From assembly GCF_025905425.1 (NCBI RefSeq), contig NZ_CP109603.1, positions 5,782,501 through 5,846,500 on the forward strand: a DNA stretch of 64,000 nt. Direction: 5' to 3'. Source of the DNA: Pseudomonas putida (lineage in GTDB: Bacteria > Pseudomonadota > Gammaproteobacteria > Pseudomonadales > Pseudomonadaceae). This document shows positions 1 to 11,287 of the stretch, in pieces (the stretch's first letter is position 1; each line of letters starts with the position of its first letter). The notes under the pieces were generated by a model. It ran no database searches, was not told the origin of the DNA, and saw only the letters and a program-made list of their open reading frames with translations. Made by a program: the position numbers and the translations under genes.

Positions 1-747
1 CTCGCACATGCGGGTGATCACTTCTTCGCCGAATGCCTGAATGCTGGCGGTGTCGTCGGCATAGGCTTCGAGCTGCTTGCGGATCCAACGTGGAATCTCG
101 GCGCCACAGGCGTCGGAGAAGCGTGCCAGCTTGCTGTAGTTGGTGATCGGCATGATGCCGGGCACCACCGGGACCTCGACGCCCAGTTTCTGCGCGCGCT
201 CGACAAAGTAGAAATAGCTGTCGGCGTTGAAGAAATACTGGGTGATGGCGCTGTCGGCACCGGCCTTGACCTTGTGCACGAAGTTGGCAAGGTCGATCTC
301 GAAATTGCGGGCCTGCGGATGCATCTCCGGGTAGGCGGCCACTTCCAGGTGGAAGTGATCACCGGTTTCCTGGCGGATGAACTCGACCAGGTCACTGGCG
401 TAGCGCAGCTCGCCGCTGGCCATGCCCATGCCGGAGGGCAAGTCGCCGCGCAGGGCGACGATGCGTTTGATGCCCGCTGCCTTGTATTCGGCAAGCAGGG
501 CGCGCAGCTCTTGCTTGGTGTCGCCGACGCACGACAGGTGCGGTGCGGCAGGCACCTTCACTTCGCTCTCCAGCTGCAGCACGGTATTGAGCGTGCGGTC
601 GCGGGTAGAGCCACCGGCACCGTAGGTGCAGGAGAAAAAGTCCGGGTTGTAGGCGGCCAACTGGCGGGCAACGCCCATCAGCTTTTCGTGACCGGCATCG
701 GTCTTGGTCGGGAAGAATTCGAAACTGTAGCGGCGTTCTTGTGACAT
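1..747 (-). CDS. metF: 5,10-methylenetetrahydrofolate reductase (partial, C-terminus outside window)
   Basis: Reduces 5,10-methylene-THF to 5-methyl-THF, the methyl donor for homocysteine remethylation, using FAD in a TIM barrel. The reading frame gives 249 codons from ATG 747 and is still open at base 1; it starts MSQERRYSFEFFPTK, which contains the family's FEFFPPK-like catalytic Glu motif, and it runs out in FGEEVITRMCE, close to the end of the usual 280 or so residues. About 30 residues are missing beyond the window edge. TGAGGAAACAGAG just upstream supplies a Shine-Dalgarno site. It lies 137 bp downstream of ahcY on the same strand, so it is probably partly cotranscribed with it, with a hairpin between the two. 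The two enzymes form consecutive parts of the methionine cycle. Confidence 0.95.
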   Translation of the reverse strand, partial: MSQERRYSFEFFPTKTDAGHEKLMGVARQLAAYNPDFFSCTYGAGGSTRDRTLNTVLQLESEVKVPAAPHLSCVGDTKQELRALLAEYKAAGIKRIVALRGDLPSGMGMASGELRYASDLVEFIRQETGDHFHLEVAAYPEMHPQARNFEIDLANFVHKVKAGADSAITQYFFNADSYFYFVERAQKLGVEVPVVPGIMPITNYSKLARFSDACGAEIPRWIRKQLEAYADDTASIQAFGEEVITRMCE

Positions 748-760
748 CTCTGTTTCCTCA

Positions 761-790
761 GCTGCAAGCCATGAGCCGCGAGCTGCAAGT
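761..790. repeat. GCTGCAAG-type short intergenic repeat
   Basis: Two GCTGCAAG words lie around a short spacer in the metF-ahcY gap. The same word and its complement CTTGCAGC build the longer element at 12351-12444, so this looks like a partial member of the same dispersed family. Function unknown. Confidence 0.4.
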
Positions 791-848
791 AAAAGCCAGG
801 GCGGTGGGGGCCGGCCTGGCTCGGGCATCGATCAAGATTCAACGACTA

Positions 849-880
849 CAAGCGCCAGGCGGCAGGCCGCCTGGCGCTTG
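849..880 (-). terminator. Hairpin after ahcY
   Basis: A 14-bp stem (CAAGCGCCAGGCGG with its complement) starts 5 nt past the ahcY stop. There is no long T-run on the minus strand, so it may attenuate or stabilise the ahcY-metF message rather than end it. Confidence 0.55.
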
Positions 881-884
881 TCGC

Positions 885-2552
<1,668 letters not shown>

Positions 2553-2590
2553 TCATGAGTGCACGTTAGCCAAGCAGGTCAGGAGTACAG

Positions 2591-2992
2591 ATGAACTTTC
2601 ACACCCGCAAATGGGTAAAACCCGAAGACCTCAACCCCAATGGCACCCTGTTCGGTGGCAGCCTGTTGCGCTGGATCGACGAAGAGGCGGCCATCTACGC
2701 CATCGTCCAGCTGGGCAACCAGCGCGTGGTGACCAAGTACATGTCGGAGATCAACTTCGTCAGTGCTTCGCGCCAGGGCGACATCATCGAGTTGGGCATC
2801 ACCGCCACCGAATTTGGCCGTACCTCGATCACCCTCAAGTGCGAAGTGCGTAACAAGATCACCCGCAAGAGCATCCTGACTGTCGATAAGATGGTCTTCG
2901 TCAACCTCGGCGAAGATGGCCTGCCGGCGGCGCATGGGCGTACCGAGATCAAGTACGTGCAGGACCAGTTCCCGGACTCGGCAGTCGAGTAG
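2591..2992 (+). CDS. Acyl-CoA thioesterase, hotdog fold (YciA-like)
   Basis: Predicted to hydrolyse acyl-CoA thioesters in the cytosol. The 133 residues make a single hotdog domain: PNGTLFGGSLLRWIDE at about 17-32 is the acyl-CoA hydrolase signature, with the Asp/Glu pair at the helix, and the YMSEINFVSASRQGD stretch is the matching strand. An AGGAG 5 nt before ATG 2591 fixes the start. The gene diverges from ahcY and is followed by a strong hairpin shared with the convergent antiporter gene. The substrate chain length cannot be told from sequence. No oddities. Confidence 0.88.
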   Translation: MNFHTRKWVKPEDLNPNGTLFGGSLLRWIDEEAAIYAIVQLGNQRVVTKYMSEINFVSASRQGDIIELGITATEFGRTSITLKCEVRNKITRKSILTVDKMVFVNLGEDGLPAAHGRTEIKYVQDQFPDSAVE

Positions 2993-2998
2993 ACATTT

Positions 2999-3019
2999 CG
3001 GGGCCGCAAAGCGGCCCCG
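2999..3019. terminator. Bidirectional hairpin between convergent genes
   Basis: CGGGGCCGC-aaa-GCGGCCCCG forms a perfect 9-bp stem between the thioesterase stop and the antiporter stop. Convergent genes on both sides support a terminator role in both directions. Confidence 0.7.
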
Positions 3020-3025
3020 GCAATC

Positions 3026-4261
3026 TCAAGGTTGGGCGCTGACCTTGCGCACCACCCGGCCGATGCTCAGCCCCTGCACCAGGATCGACGACAGCACCAC
3101 GATGTAGGTGATCGACAGCAGCAGGTCACGCTCTTCGCCCAGTGGCAGCGACAGTGCCAGCGCTACCGACACGCCACCGCGCAGGCCGCCCCAGGTCAGC
3201 ACCCGCACAGTCCCTTTGGGCACCGGGCGCCAGCGCCGCAGCAGCACGATCGCCGGCGCTACGGTCAACAGCCGTGACAGCAATACCGCCAACGCCAGCA
3301 CGCCACCTGCCGCCAGGTGCATCCAGTTGAACGGCAGCAGCAGCAGTTCGAGGCCGATCAGCGCAAACAGCAGGGCGTTGAGCATGTCATCGATCAACTC
3401 CCAGAAGCCGTCCATGTAGCGACGGGTCATGTCGTTCATCGCCAGGTTGCGCCCCATGTTGCCGATGATCAGGCCGGCCACCACCATGGCGATCGGTGCT
3501 GAAACGTGCAGTTCATAGCACATCGCCGAGCCACCGATGACCAGCGCCAGGGTCAGCATGACCTCGACCTGGTACTGCTCGATACTTTTGATCATGCGGT
3601 AGGTGGCGTAGCCGATCAGGCCGCCGAACACCACGCCGCCAATGGCCTCGCGGGCGAACAGGATGGCCGTGTCATAAACACTGGGGGTTTCGCCGAGCTG
3701 GATGATGCCCAGCAGCACGGTGAACACCACCACCGCAGTGCCATCGTTGAACAGCGACTCGCCAACAATGGTGGTCTTCAGTGGCTTGGATGCATTGGCG
3801 GTCCGCAACGCGCCGAGTACGGCAATCGGGTCGGTGGGCGAGATCAGCGCGCCGAACAGCAGGCAGTAGATCAGCGGCACCTGCCAGCCGAACATCGCGA
3901 ACACCCAGTGCGACAGGTAGCCGATAACCACGGTGGCGATCAGTACGCCAATGGTGGCCAGCAGGCCGATCGGCCAGCGGTAGCTGCGCAGGTCCGAGAG
4001 GTTGACATGCAAGGCACCGGCGAACAGCAGGAAGGCCAGCATCCAGTGCATCAGCAAGTCGTTGAAGTCGATCTGGTTCATCAGGCCTTCGACGCGCTCT
4101 TCCAGGCCAGGGAAGCCAATCAGGCTCAGGCCTTGCAGCATCAGCGAGAACAGCAGTGCCGTGACCATCACGCCAATGGCGGGCGGCAGGCCGATGAAGC
4201 GGTAGTTGACGTAGGTGAGGAGGGTGGTGAGGCAGATAAACGCGGCAACTAATTCAAGCAT
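3026..4261 (-). CDS. Na+(K+)/H+ antiporter, CPA1 (NhaP) family
   Basis: An inner-membrane cation/proton exchanger. The 411-residue product is almost wholly hydrophobic with about 12 membrane segments. LISPTDPIAVLGALR and GESLFNDGTAVVVF are the CPA1 ion-translocation motifs (the ND pair lies in FNDG). The cytoplasmic C-terminus is very short, ending soon after the last membrane span, so no regulatory RCK domain is fused. Start ATG 4261 (MLELVAAFICL) was preferred over a longer frame that adds a hydrophilic stretch overlapping a dispersed repeat unit. Likely role is pH or salt homeostasis. Ion specificity cannot be assigned. Confidence 0.88.
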   Translation of the reverse strand: MLELVAAFICLTTLLTYVNYRFIGLPPAIGVMVTALLFSLMLQGLSLIGFPGLEERVEGLMNQIDFNDLLMHWMLAFLLFAGALHVNLSDLRSYRWPIGLLATIGVLIATVVIGYLSHWVFAMFGWQVPLIYCLLFGALISPTDPIAVLGALRTANASKPLKTTIVGESLFNDGTAVVVFTVLLGIIQLGETPSVYDTAILFAREAIGGVVFGGLIGYATYRMIKSIEQYQVEVMLTLALVIGGSAMCYELHVSAPIAMVVAGLIIGNMGRNLAMNDMTRRYMDGFWELIDDMLNALLFALIGLELLLLPFNWMHLAAGGVLALAVLLSRLLTVAPAIVLLRRWRPVPKGTVRVLTWGGLRGGVSVALALSLPLGEERDLLLSITYIVVLSSILVQGLSIGRVVRKVSAQP

Positions 4262-4392
4262 CCCGAATCCTGTAAAAATGGCTTCCAAGTCGTAACCCGA
4301 ATGGCTCGGGCAGTTCTTTGATGACCTGGCGAGGGCTTCGGGACACACCTTTGACCGGAATTGTTGGAATCATTCCGAGTAAGGATGTATCT

Positions 4393-4467
4393 GGGCTGCC
4401 ATGTGCTGGGCTTGAGTTGTGCGTTGGTTTTTACATCGAGCGCCGCCCGCGCGGCGCTCGATCTCAT
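4393..4467 (-). repeat. Dispersed 25-codon peptide/hairpin unit, copy A
   Basis: On the minus strand an ATG opens a reading frame beginning MRSSAARAALD and reaching KPSTWQP at codon 25; the frame stays open until 4249, and also runs upstream to 4494. The core 4435-4462 is a perfect 12-bp palindrome around 4 nt, which itself encodes the SSAARAALD part. A second copy lies on the plus strand at 39203-39277 with the same length, MRSSAARAALD and KPGTWQP. No convincing ribosome site is seen. The unit fills most of the 300-bp gap between the antiporter and the EamA gene. It could be a small protein gene, a decaying mobile element or a structured RNA element. Confidence 0.6.
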
Positions 4468-4561
4468 AAGCGCTGAAGATCTTTCGACCTGCACATACCA
4501 GACTGCTCCCTTCTGAAGGCGATATATTCATGCATCAATAACGTCACAAGGACCTGAAGGC

Positions 4562-5395
4562 GTGTTGGCAACTTCCCTGGTATTGGTCGCCGCCCTCTTG
4601 CATGCGACCTGGAACACCCTGATCAAATTCAGTGGCGAGCGCCTGTTAGTGATCGCCAGTATGGACACGGTTGCACTGGCCTTTGCCGTGCTGGCTGTCG
4701 CTTTCGTCGAGGTGCCTCCTGCCGAAATCTGGCCCTGGTTGGTCGCCTCGGCGCTGGCCGAGCAGCTGTACCGCTACCTGCTGATCCAGGCTTACCGCGT
4801 TGGTGACCTGGGGCTGGTCTATCCTCTGATGCGCGGCCTGTCGCCGCTGGTGGTGCTGGGGTTGACCCTTGCCTTTGCCGGGGAATCGCTGAGCCAGCAG
4901 CAGATCATCGGCATTCTGCTCATCCCTTGCGGCATGGCGTGCCTGCTGTGGCAGGGGGGAGGTGGTGATCGTCTGCCCTGGTCGATGCTGCCGGTGGTGG
5001 CGCTGATTGGCCTGTGCATCGGTTGCTACACCTGGTTCGACGGCCAGGCGGTGCGGTTGTGGGGCAAGCCTTGGGACTACCTGGTATGGCTGACCTTGCT
5101 CAGTGCCTGGCCATTCCCGTTGCTGGCCAGTGTGGCGCGGCGGGCACCGTTCGTGCTGTTCTGGCGAACCCAGTGGCGGCTGGGCTTGGCCGTGGGGGTT
5201 TGTGTGTTGTTCAGTTATGCGCTGGTGCTATGGGCCATGCACCTGGGCTCGGTGGCCGAGGCGGCGGCGCTGAGGGAGTTGAGCGTGATCTTGGTGGTGC
5301 TGCTGGGTATGCGCTACCTCAAAGAACCTTTTGGCGGGCCAAGACTCCTAGCTTGCGGGCTGGTGCTGGCAGGCATGCTGGTAATGAAGCTCTAA
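4562..5395 (+). CDS. EamA/DMT-family transporter
   Basis: Probable inner-membrane exporter of the drug/metabolite transporter superfamily. The 277 residues show about ten hydrophobic segments in two repeats of five. The N-terminus (LHATWNTLIKFSGERL) has the HA-WN signature of EamA domains, and YPLMRGLSPLVVLGL near residue 87 corresponds to the conserved end of the first repeat. The start is GTG 4562, preceded by CTGAAGG. The gene is 28 bp upstream of a MAPEG gene on the same strand, so they may be cotranscribed. Substrate unknown. Confidence 0.83.
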   Translation: MLATSLVLVAALLHATWNTLIKFSGERLLVIASMDTVALAFAVLAVAFVEVPPAEIWPWLVASALAEQLYRYLLIQAYRVGDLGLVYPLMRGLSPLVVLGLTLAFAGESLSQQQIIGILLIPCGMACLLWQGGGGDRLPWSMLPVVALIGLCIGCYTWFDGQAVRLWGKPWDYLVWLTLLSAWPFPLLASVARRAPFVLFWRTQWRLGLAVGVCVLFSYALVLWAMHLGSVAEAAALRELSVILVVLLGMRYLKEPFGGPRLLACGLVLAGMLVMKL

Positions 5396-5423
5396 CCTGA
5401 CTATTGAACAAGGAATCCTGTCC

Positions 5424-5810
5424 ATGACCGTTGCCCTGTGGTGCATCCTGATCGCGCTGGTACTGCCGCCGCTTTGTGCATTGATCGCCAAGGTAAGCAG
5501 TGGCCGCTTCGGCCTCAAGGACAACCACGATCCGCGTGCCTTCCTCGACACGCTATCGGGCCTGCCACGCCGTGCCCATGCGGCGCAGCAGAACAGCTAT
5601 GAAGCGTTTCCGGCGTTTGCGGCGGCGGTGCTGGTGGCCGATATCGTCGGCAATGCCGAGCAAGTGACGCAGGACGTGCTGGGCGTGATGTACATCACCA
5701 GCCGGTTGCTCTACATCATCTGCTACCTGGCAGACTGGGCGGCGTTGCGATCAGTGGTGTGGTTTGCAGGGTTGGCGCTGATCGTGTCGTTTTTCGTGAT
5801 TTCCATCTGA
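5424..5810 (+). CDS. MAPEG family membrane protein
   Basis: A 128-residue inner-membrane protein with four hydrophobic segments. RAHAAQQNSYEAFPAFAAAVL around residues 50-70 is the MAPEG motif (ExxNxxE-type, here QNSYEAF), which in eukaryotic relatives binds glutathione or leukotriene substrates. AAGGAATCC before ATG 5424 is a plausible ribosome site. Role in bacteria is not established. It ends at a REP pair shared with the convergent mltA gene. Confidence 0.85.
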   Translation: MTVALWCILIALVLPPLCALIAKVSSGRFGLKDNHDPRAFLDTLSGLPRRAHAAQQNSYEAFPAFAAAVLVADIVGNAEQVTQDVLGVMYITSRLLYIICYLADWAALRSVVWFAGLALIVSFFVISI

Positions 5811-5823
5811 CACCGAGGTGCTT

Positions 5824-5907
5824 CTTCGCGGGCAAGCCCGCTCCCACAAGGATCGTGCATCCTTCAGGGTTAGCACGATTACTGTGGGAGCGGGCTTGCC
5901 CGCGAAG
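5824..5907. repeat. REP pair (BIME-like), P. putida type
   Basis: Two inverted copies of CTTCGCGGGCAAGCCCGCTC (followed by CCACA) face each other around a 34-bp loop that itself contains ATCGTGC/GCACGAT. It lies between the convergent MAPEG and mltA genes, a typical REP location, and probably also stops transcription. Confidence 0.9.
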
Positions 5908-5920
5908 AGCCCAGCCTCGA

Positions 5921-7072
5921 TCAAGGCACTTTCGGTACTTCAGGCAGCGGTTTGCCTTTAGGCCAAAGCATCCAGATCTGCCCTTGCTGTTTCATGTTCC
6001 CGGCCAGCTCGCCCGCTTCAGGCCCGGTCCCCCAGAACAGGTCTGCGCGCACCTCGCCGGCAATGGCACCCCCGGTATCCTGAGCCCCAACAGGCCGCAC
6101 CACCGGCGTACCATCCGGGCGCGTGGTAGACAACCAAAGCAGGCTGCCCAGTGGAATCACCTTGCGGTCGATGGCCACGCTGTACCCTGCGGTCAGCGGC
6201 ACGTTGAGTGAGCCGCGCGGGCCTTCGTTGCTGTCGGGGCGGGTGCTGAAAAACACGTAGCTGGGGTTGCTGGCCAGCAGTTGCGGTACCCGCTGGGGGT
6301 TGGCCTGGGCCCAGGCATGAATGCTGCCCATGCTGACCTCTTCCTTCTTCAATTGGCCCTGTTCCACCAGCCAGCGACCGATCGGCCGATAGGGGTGGCC
6401 ATTCTGGTCGGCATAACCCAGGCGCAGCTGACGGCCATCTTCCAGTTGGACCCGGCCCGAACCCTGGATCTGCAGGAACTGCAGGTCCATCGGGTCGGTC
6501 AGCCAAGCCAGCACCGGGGCCTTGACGCCCTCACGGTTGATGACTTCGGCAGTGTCGTAGGGCTTGAGCACCCGGCCATCTAGGCGCCCACGCAGGCGCT
6601 TGCCCTTGAGCTCCGGATACACGCTGGCGAGGTCGACCACGATCATGTCGTCGGGCACGCCGTACACCGCGACGTGGTTGGTTTCAGTCGGTTTCAGGCT
6701 GCCTGGGTAGACCGGCTCGTAGTAACCGGTGATCAAGCCGTTGGCGTTGTTTTCGGCCGAACGCAGCCCATAGACCTGCAGGTTTTGCTGCAGGAAAGCG
6801 CGTATTTGCAGGGCATCGTCGGGCACGTTGGCAGCGGCCTCACAGGTAGCGGCCCAGACCGCATCACGCTTGAGCTTTTCGCAGCCATTGCGCCACGCGT
6901 GGAAGCCGGCTACCAGGTCGGCGTCGCTGACGCTGGGCAGGTCCTGCCAGGTGGCATTGGCGTAGGTGGCAATGGCATGGGGTTCAGGCTTGGCGTTCTC
7001 GCCGCCGTTGCAGCCGGCCAGCAGGGCTAGCGCCGGGAGTGTCCAGGCCAGGTGGCGCAGGGCAGATTTCAT
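5921..7072 (-). CDS. mltA: Membrane-bound lytic murein transglycosylase A
   Basis: Cleaves the MurNAc-GlcNAc bond of peptidoglycan to leave 1,6-anhydroMurNAc ends, acting from the inner face of the outer membrane. The 383-residue product starts with a lipoprotein signal ending LALLAGC (Cys 21). The central MltA domain shows TGYYEPVYPGS and IQGSGRVQLEDG. The C-terminal 3D (triple-Asp) domain shows IDRKVIPLGS, then QDTGGAI and RADLFWGTG with the conserved Asp residues. AGGA lies 7 nt before ATG 7072; a longer frame only adds non-signal residues. Convergent with the MAPEG gene. Confidence 0.95.
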   Translation of the reverse strand: MKSALRHLAWTLPALALLAGCNGGENAKPEPHAIATYANATWQDLPSVSDADLVAGFHAWRNGCEKLKRDAVWAATCEAAANVPDDALQIRAFLQQNLQVYGLRSAENNANGLITGYYEPVYPGSLKPTETNHVAVYGVPDDMIVVDLASVYPELKGKRLRGRLDGRVLKPYDTAEVINREGVKAPVLAWLTDPMDLQFLQIQGSGRVQLEDGRQLRLGYADQNGHPYRPIGRWLVEQGQLKKEEVSMGSIHAWAQANPQRVPQLLASNPSYVFFSTRPDSNEGPRGSLNVPLTAGYSVAIDRKVIPLGSLLWLSTTRPDGTPVVRPVGAQDTGGAIAGEVRADLFWGTGPEAGELAGNMKQQGQIWMLWPKGKPLPEVPKVP

Positions 7073-7087
7073 GAGTGGATTCCTGTC

Positions 7088-7246
7088 ATGGACGAACATG
7101 AAGCTTCGCCCCTGTTTTTTGTATGGCTATTGGTCTTTGGCCCGTGGGCAGCGATACTGGCCGCCCATTTTGTAGGCCGTAGAGACCGTGATGTTCAAGC
7201 GATTGACCGTTGTTCTGCTCGCAGCCCTTGCCCTGAGTGCCTGTGA
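7088..7246 (+). CDS. Possible small membrane protein (52 aa)
   Basis: A short frame beginning MDEHEASPLFFVWLLVFGPW has one clear hydrophobic segment (residues 8-26) followed by a basic stretch GRRDRD. It overlaps the start of the cytochrome gene by 56 nt in another frame and has no clear ribosome site. The overlapping tail (Cys-rich) is probably not conserved. It may be a real small gene upstream of the cytochrome, or chance. Confidence 0.25.
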   Translation: MDEHEASPLFFVWLLVFGPWAAILAAHFVGRRDRDVQAIDRCSARSPCPECL

Positions 7247-7637
7247 CCGTGTTGACCCAAACTCGCCGCTGGGCCAGCGAAAGGTGATCTTCAAGGACAT
7301 GCTCAAGGCCAGCGAGGACTTGGGCGGCATGCTGCGCGGTCGTTTGCCGTTCGACGGGGTGAAGTTCTCCGAAGGGGCAGTGAAGCTCGATAGCTTGTCG
7401 CATCAACCGTGGCAGCACTTTCCTCAGGCGCGTGATGGGGGCGACAGCAGCGCGCGAGCCGAGGTGTGGGAGCGCCAGGCCCGGTTCCATGAGCTTGCCC
7501 GGCAACTGGAGGGCGTGACCGGTGAGTTGGTCGATGCGACCCGGGGCCAGTCGCCGGACGCGGCGCGGTTGAAAGGGTCGATGGACAAGGTCGAGGCAGC
7601 GTGCAAGGCCTGTCATACCGAGTTTCGCAATCATTGA
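7191..7637 (+). CDS. Small c-type cytochrome lipoprotein
   Basis: A 148-residue exported electron-transfer or heme protein. The N-terminus MFKRLTVVLLAALALSACD is a lipoprotein signal with lipobox LSAC. A single heme-binding CXXCH motif (CKACH) sits nine residues from the end at TEFRNH. One heme site at the extreme C-terminus and a mostly helical body are the pattern of the cytochrome c'/c556 class. A GTG three bases earlier could also serve as start. The gene runs into a strong hairpin shared with the convergent DUF1090 gene. Redox partner unknown. Confidence 0.85.
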   Translation: MFKRLTVVLLAALALSACDRVDPNSPLGQRKVIFKDMLKASEDLGGMLRGRLPFDGVKFSEGAVKLDSLSHQPWQHFPQARDGGDSSARAEVWERQARFHELARQLEGVTGELVDATRGQSPDAARLKGSMDKVEAACKACHTEFRNH

Positions 7638-7644
7638 GGGCAAA

Positions 7645-7688
7645 TGCATTGGCCCCATCGCCGAGAAACCGGTGATGGGGCCAATGCA
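7645..7688. terminator. Bidirectional hairpin
   Basis: TGCATTGGCCCCATC and its exact complement are separated by 14 nt, giving a 15-bp stem between convergent genes. A terminator for both is the natural reading. Confidence 0.75.
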
Positions 7689-7708
7689 GGCAGCGTAATC
7701 CGGGCCTG

Positions 7709-8101
7709 TCAGCGGTCCAGTTCGTCCACGGCTTCCTGCAGTTCCTTTCTGGATTCTGCGAGTTTGTCCTTACGCTTGTTTATCTTTTCTGCATCGCCTT
7801 TCTTTTCGGCCTTCTTCAGGTCTTTTTCGCGCTGCGCAACTTCGTGACGTGCATCGAGTACTTTTTGTTCGCGCTCTTTACGCAGGCTGCTATCGGTGCA
7901 GTTTTTTGCGCCTTCGAGCGCCTGCTCAAGCCCCGCGACCTGGTCACTGTTGCCATGATCGCGGGCAATTTTCAGTTGGTTCTCGATAGCGCTGCGTTTG
8001 GCGGCGCAGCCGGTCAGGCCGGCATCCGGCTGGGCGGCTTGCGCGGCGCCGGCAGCCAAACCAAGCGTTGCGAGCAGGAAAAGAGTCGAAATAGGTTTCA
8101 T
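7709..8101 (-). CDS. DUF1090 periplasmic protein (YqjC-like)
   Basis: A 130-residue exported protein. Residues 1-22 (MKPISTLFLLATLGLAAGAAQA) are a Sec signal peptide. The mature part has two Cys (TGCAAK, KNCTD) that could pair, followed by a long highly charged region (EKDLKKAEKKGDAEK) predicted as coiled coil. This matches the DUF1090 family, to which E. coli YqjC belongs; function is not known. The start at 8101 has GGAGG-like AGGCTTTTC upstream. ligB lies upstream on the same strand, 131 bp away. Confidence 0.85.
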   Translation of the reverse strand: MKPISTLFLLATLGLAAGAAQAAQPDAGLTGCAAKRSAIENQLKIARDHGNSDQVAGLEQALEGAKNCTDSSLRKEREQKVLDARHEVAQREKDLKKAEKKGDAEKINKRKDKLAESRKELQEAVDELDR

Positions 8102-8232
8102 GAAAAGCCTCCTGAACGGGGCAGGGCAGAAAAGTTGGGAGAAATCCTGCCTTGGTTTTGCCCATTTAGGAACCCTTGTTGGGTTTTTCGGGCTGAAACT
8201 CAGGCTTTCCTTGCATGGGATTTGGTAAAAAA

Positions 8233-10056
<1,824 letters not shown>

Positions 10057-10077
10057 TCATCTACCGCTGTAGGAAAC

Positions 10078-11268
10078 TTACAGGCCGGCAGCGTCACGCA
10101 GCGACTGGGCGCGATCGGTACGCTCCCAGGTGAAGGTGGTGAAGGTGTCGTCGCCGACCGTCTTCTGCTGCGGGGTGCGGCCGAAGTGGCCGTAGGCAGC
10201 GGTTTCCTGGTACATCGGGTGGAGCAGGTCGAGCATCTTGGTGATGGCGTACGGACGCAGGTCGAAGCACTCGCGCACCAGCTGTACGATCTTGTCGTCG
10301 GAGACCTTGCCGGTACCGAAGGTGTTGATCGAGATGGACGTCGGCTGGGCCACGCCGATGGCGTAGGACACCTGGATCTCACAGCGCTCGGCCAGGCCTG
10401 CGGCGACGATGTTCTTGGCCACGTAGCGACCGGCGTAGGCAGCAGAACGGTCGACCTTGGACGGGTCCTTGCCGGAGAACGCGCCGCCACCGTGACGGGC
10501 CATGCCGCCGTAGGAGTCGACGATGATTTTGCGGCCGGTCAGGCCGCAGTCACCCACCGGGCCACCGATGATGAAGTTGCCGGTCGGGTTGATGTGGTAC
10601 TGGGTGCCTTTGTGCAGCAGTTCGGCAGGCAGGGTGTGCTTGACGATCAGCTCCATCACCGCTTCTTGCAGGTCTTTTTGCGAGACTTCCGGGTTGTGCT
10701 GGGTCGACAGGACCACCGCGTCGATCCCGACCACTTTGCCATTTTCGTAGCGGCAGGTGACCTGGGACTTGGCGTCCGGGCGCAGCCACGGCAGCAGGCG
10801 CGACTTGCGCGCTTCGGCCTGGCGCTCGACCAGACGGTGCGAGAAGCAGATCGGGGCTGGCATCAGTACGTCGGTTTCGTTGCTGGCGTAGCCGAACATC
10901 AGGCCCTGGTCGCCGGCACCCTGGTCTTCCGGCTTGGAGCGGTCGACGCCCTGGGCGATGTCCACGGACTGCTTGCCGATGATGTTCATCACGGCGCAGG
11001 TGGCGCCGTCGAAGCCGACGTCGGAGCTGTTGTAGCCGATGTCGATGATGACTTTACGTACCAGCTCTTCGAGGTCGACCCAGGCGGAAGTGGACACTTC
11101 GCCGGCGATAATGGCGACACCGGTCTTGACCAGGGTTTCGCAGGCCACACGGGCGTATTTGTCCTGAGCGATGATGGCATCGAGGACGGCGTCCGAAATC
11201 TGGTCGGCGATCTTGTCCGGATGCCCTTCGGACACGGACTCGGAGGTGAAAAGGGAGTATTCGCTCAT
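10078..11268 (-). CDS. metK: S-adenosylmethionine synthetase
   Basis: Makes SAM from methionine and ATP; cytosolic tetramer. The 396-residue product has [20 protein letters not shown] at 10-29 (ATP/methionine site), [14 protein letters not shown] near 115-130, and the [16 protein letters not shown] phosphate-binding loop near residue 260. CGAAGGGTTCC lies weakly upstream of ATG 11268... the gene follows the ArsR-methyltransferase gene by only 19 bp, so both are on one transcript. Context ties SAM supply to the SAH-sensing type regulator upstream. Confidence 0.98.
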   Translation of the reverse strand: MSEYSLFTSESVSEGHPDKIADQISDAVLDAIIAQDKYARVACETLVKTGVAIIAGEVSTSAWVDLEELVRKVIIDIGYNSSDVGFDGATCAVMNIIGKQSVDIAQGVDRSKPEDQGAGDQGLMFGYASNETDVLMPAPICFSHRLVERQAEARKSRLLPWLRPDAKSQVTCRYENGKVVGIDAVVLSTQHNPEVSQKDLQEAVMELIVKHTLPAELLHKGTQYHINPTGNFIIGGPVGDCGLTGRKIIVDSYGGMARHGGGAFSGKDPSKVDRSAAYAGRYVAKNIVAAGLAERCEIQVSYAIGVAQPTSISINTFGTGKVSDDKIVQLVRECFDLRPYAITKMLDLLHPMYQETAAYGHFGRTPQQKTVGDDTFTTFTWERTDRAQSLRDAAGL

Positions 11269-11287
11269 CTCGAAGGGTTCCTAAAAT

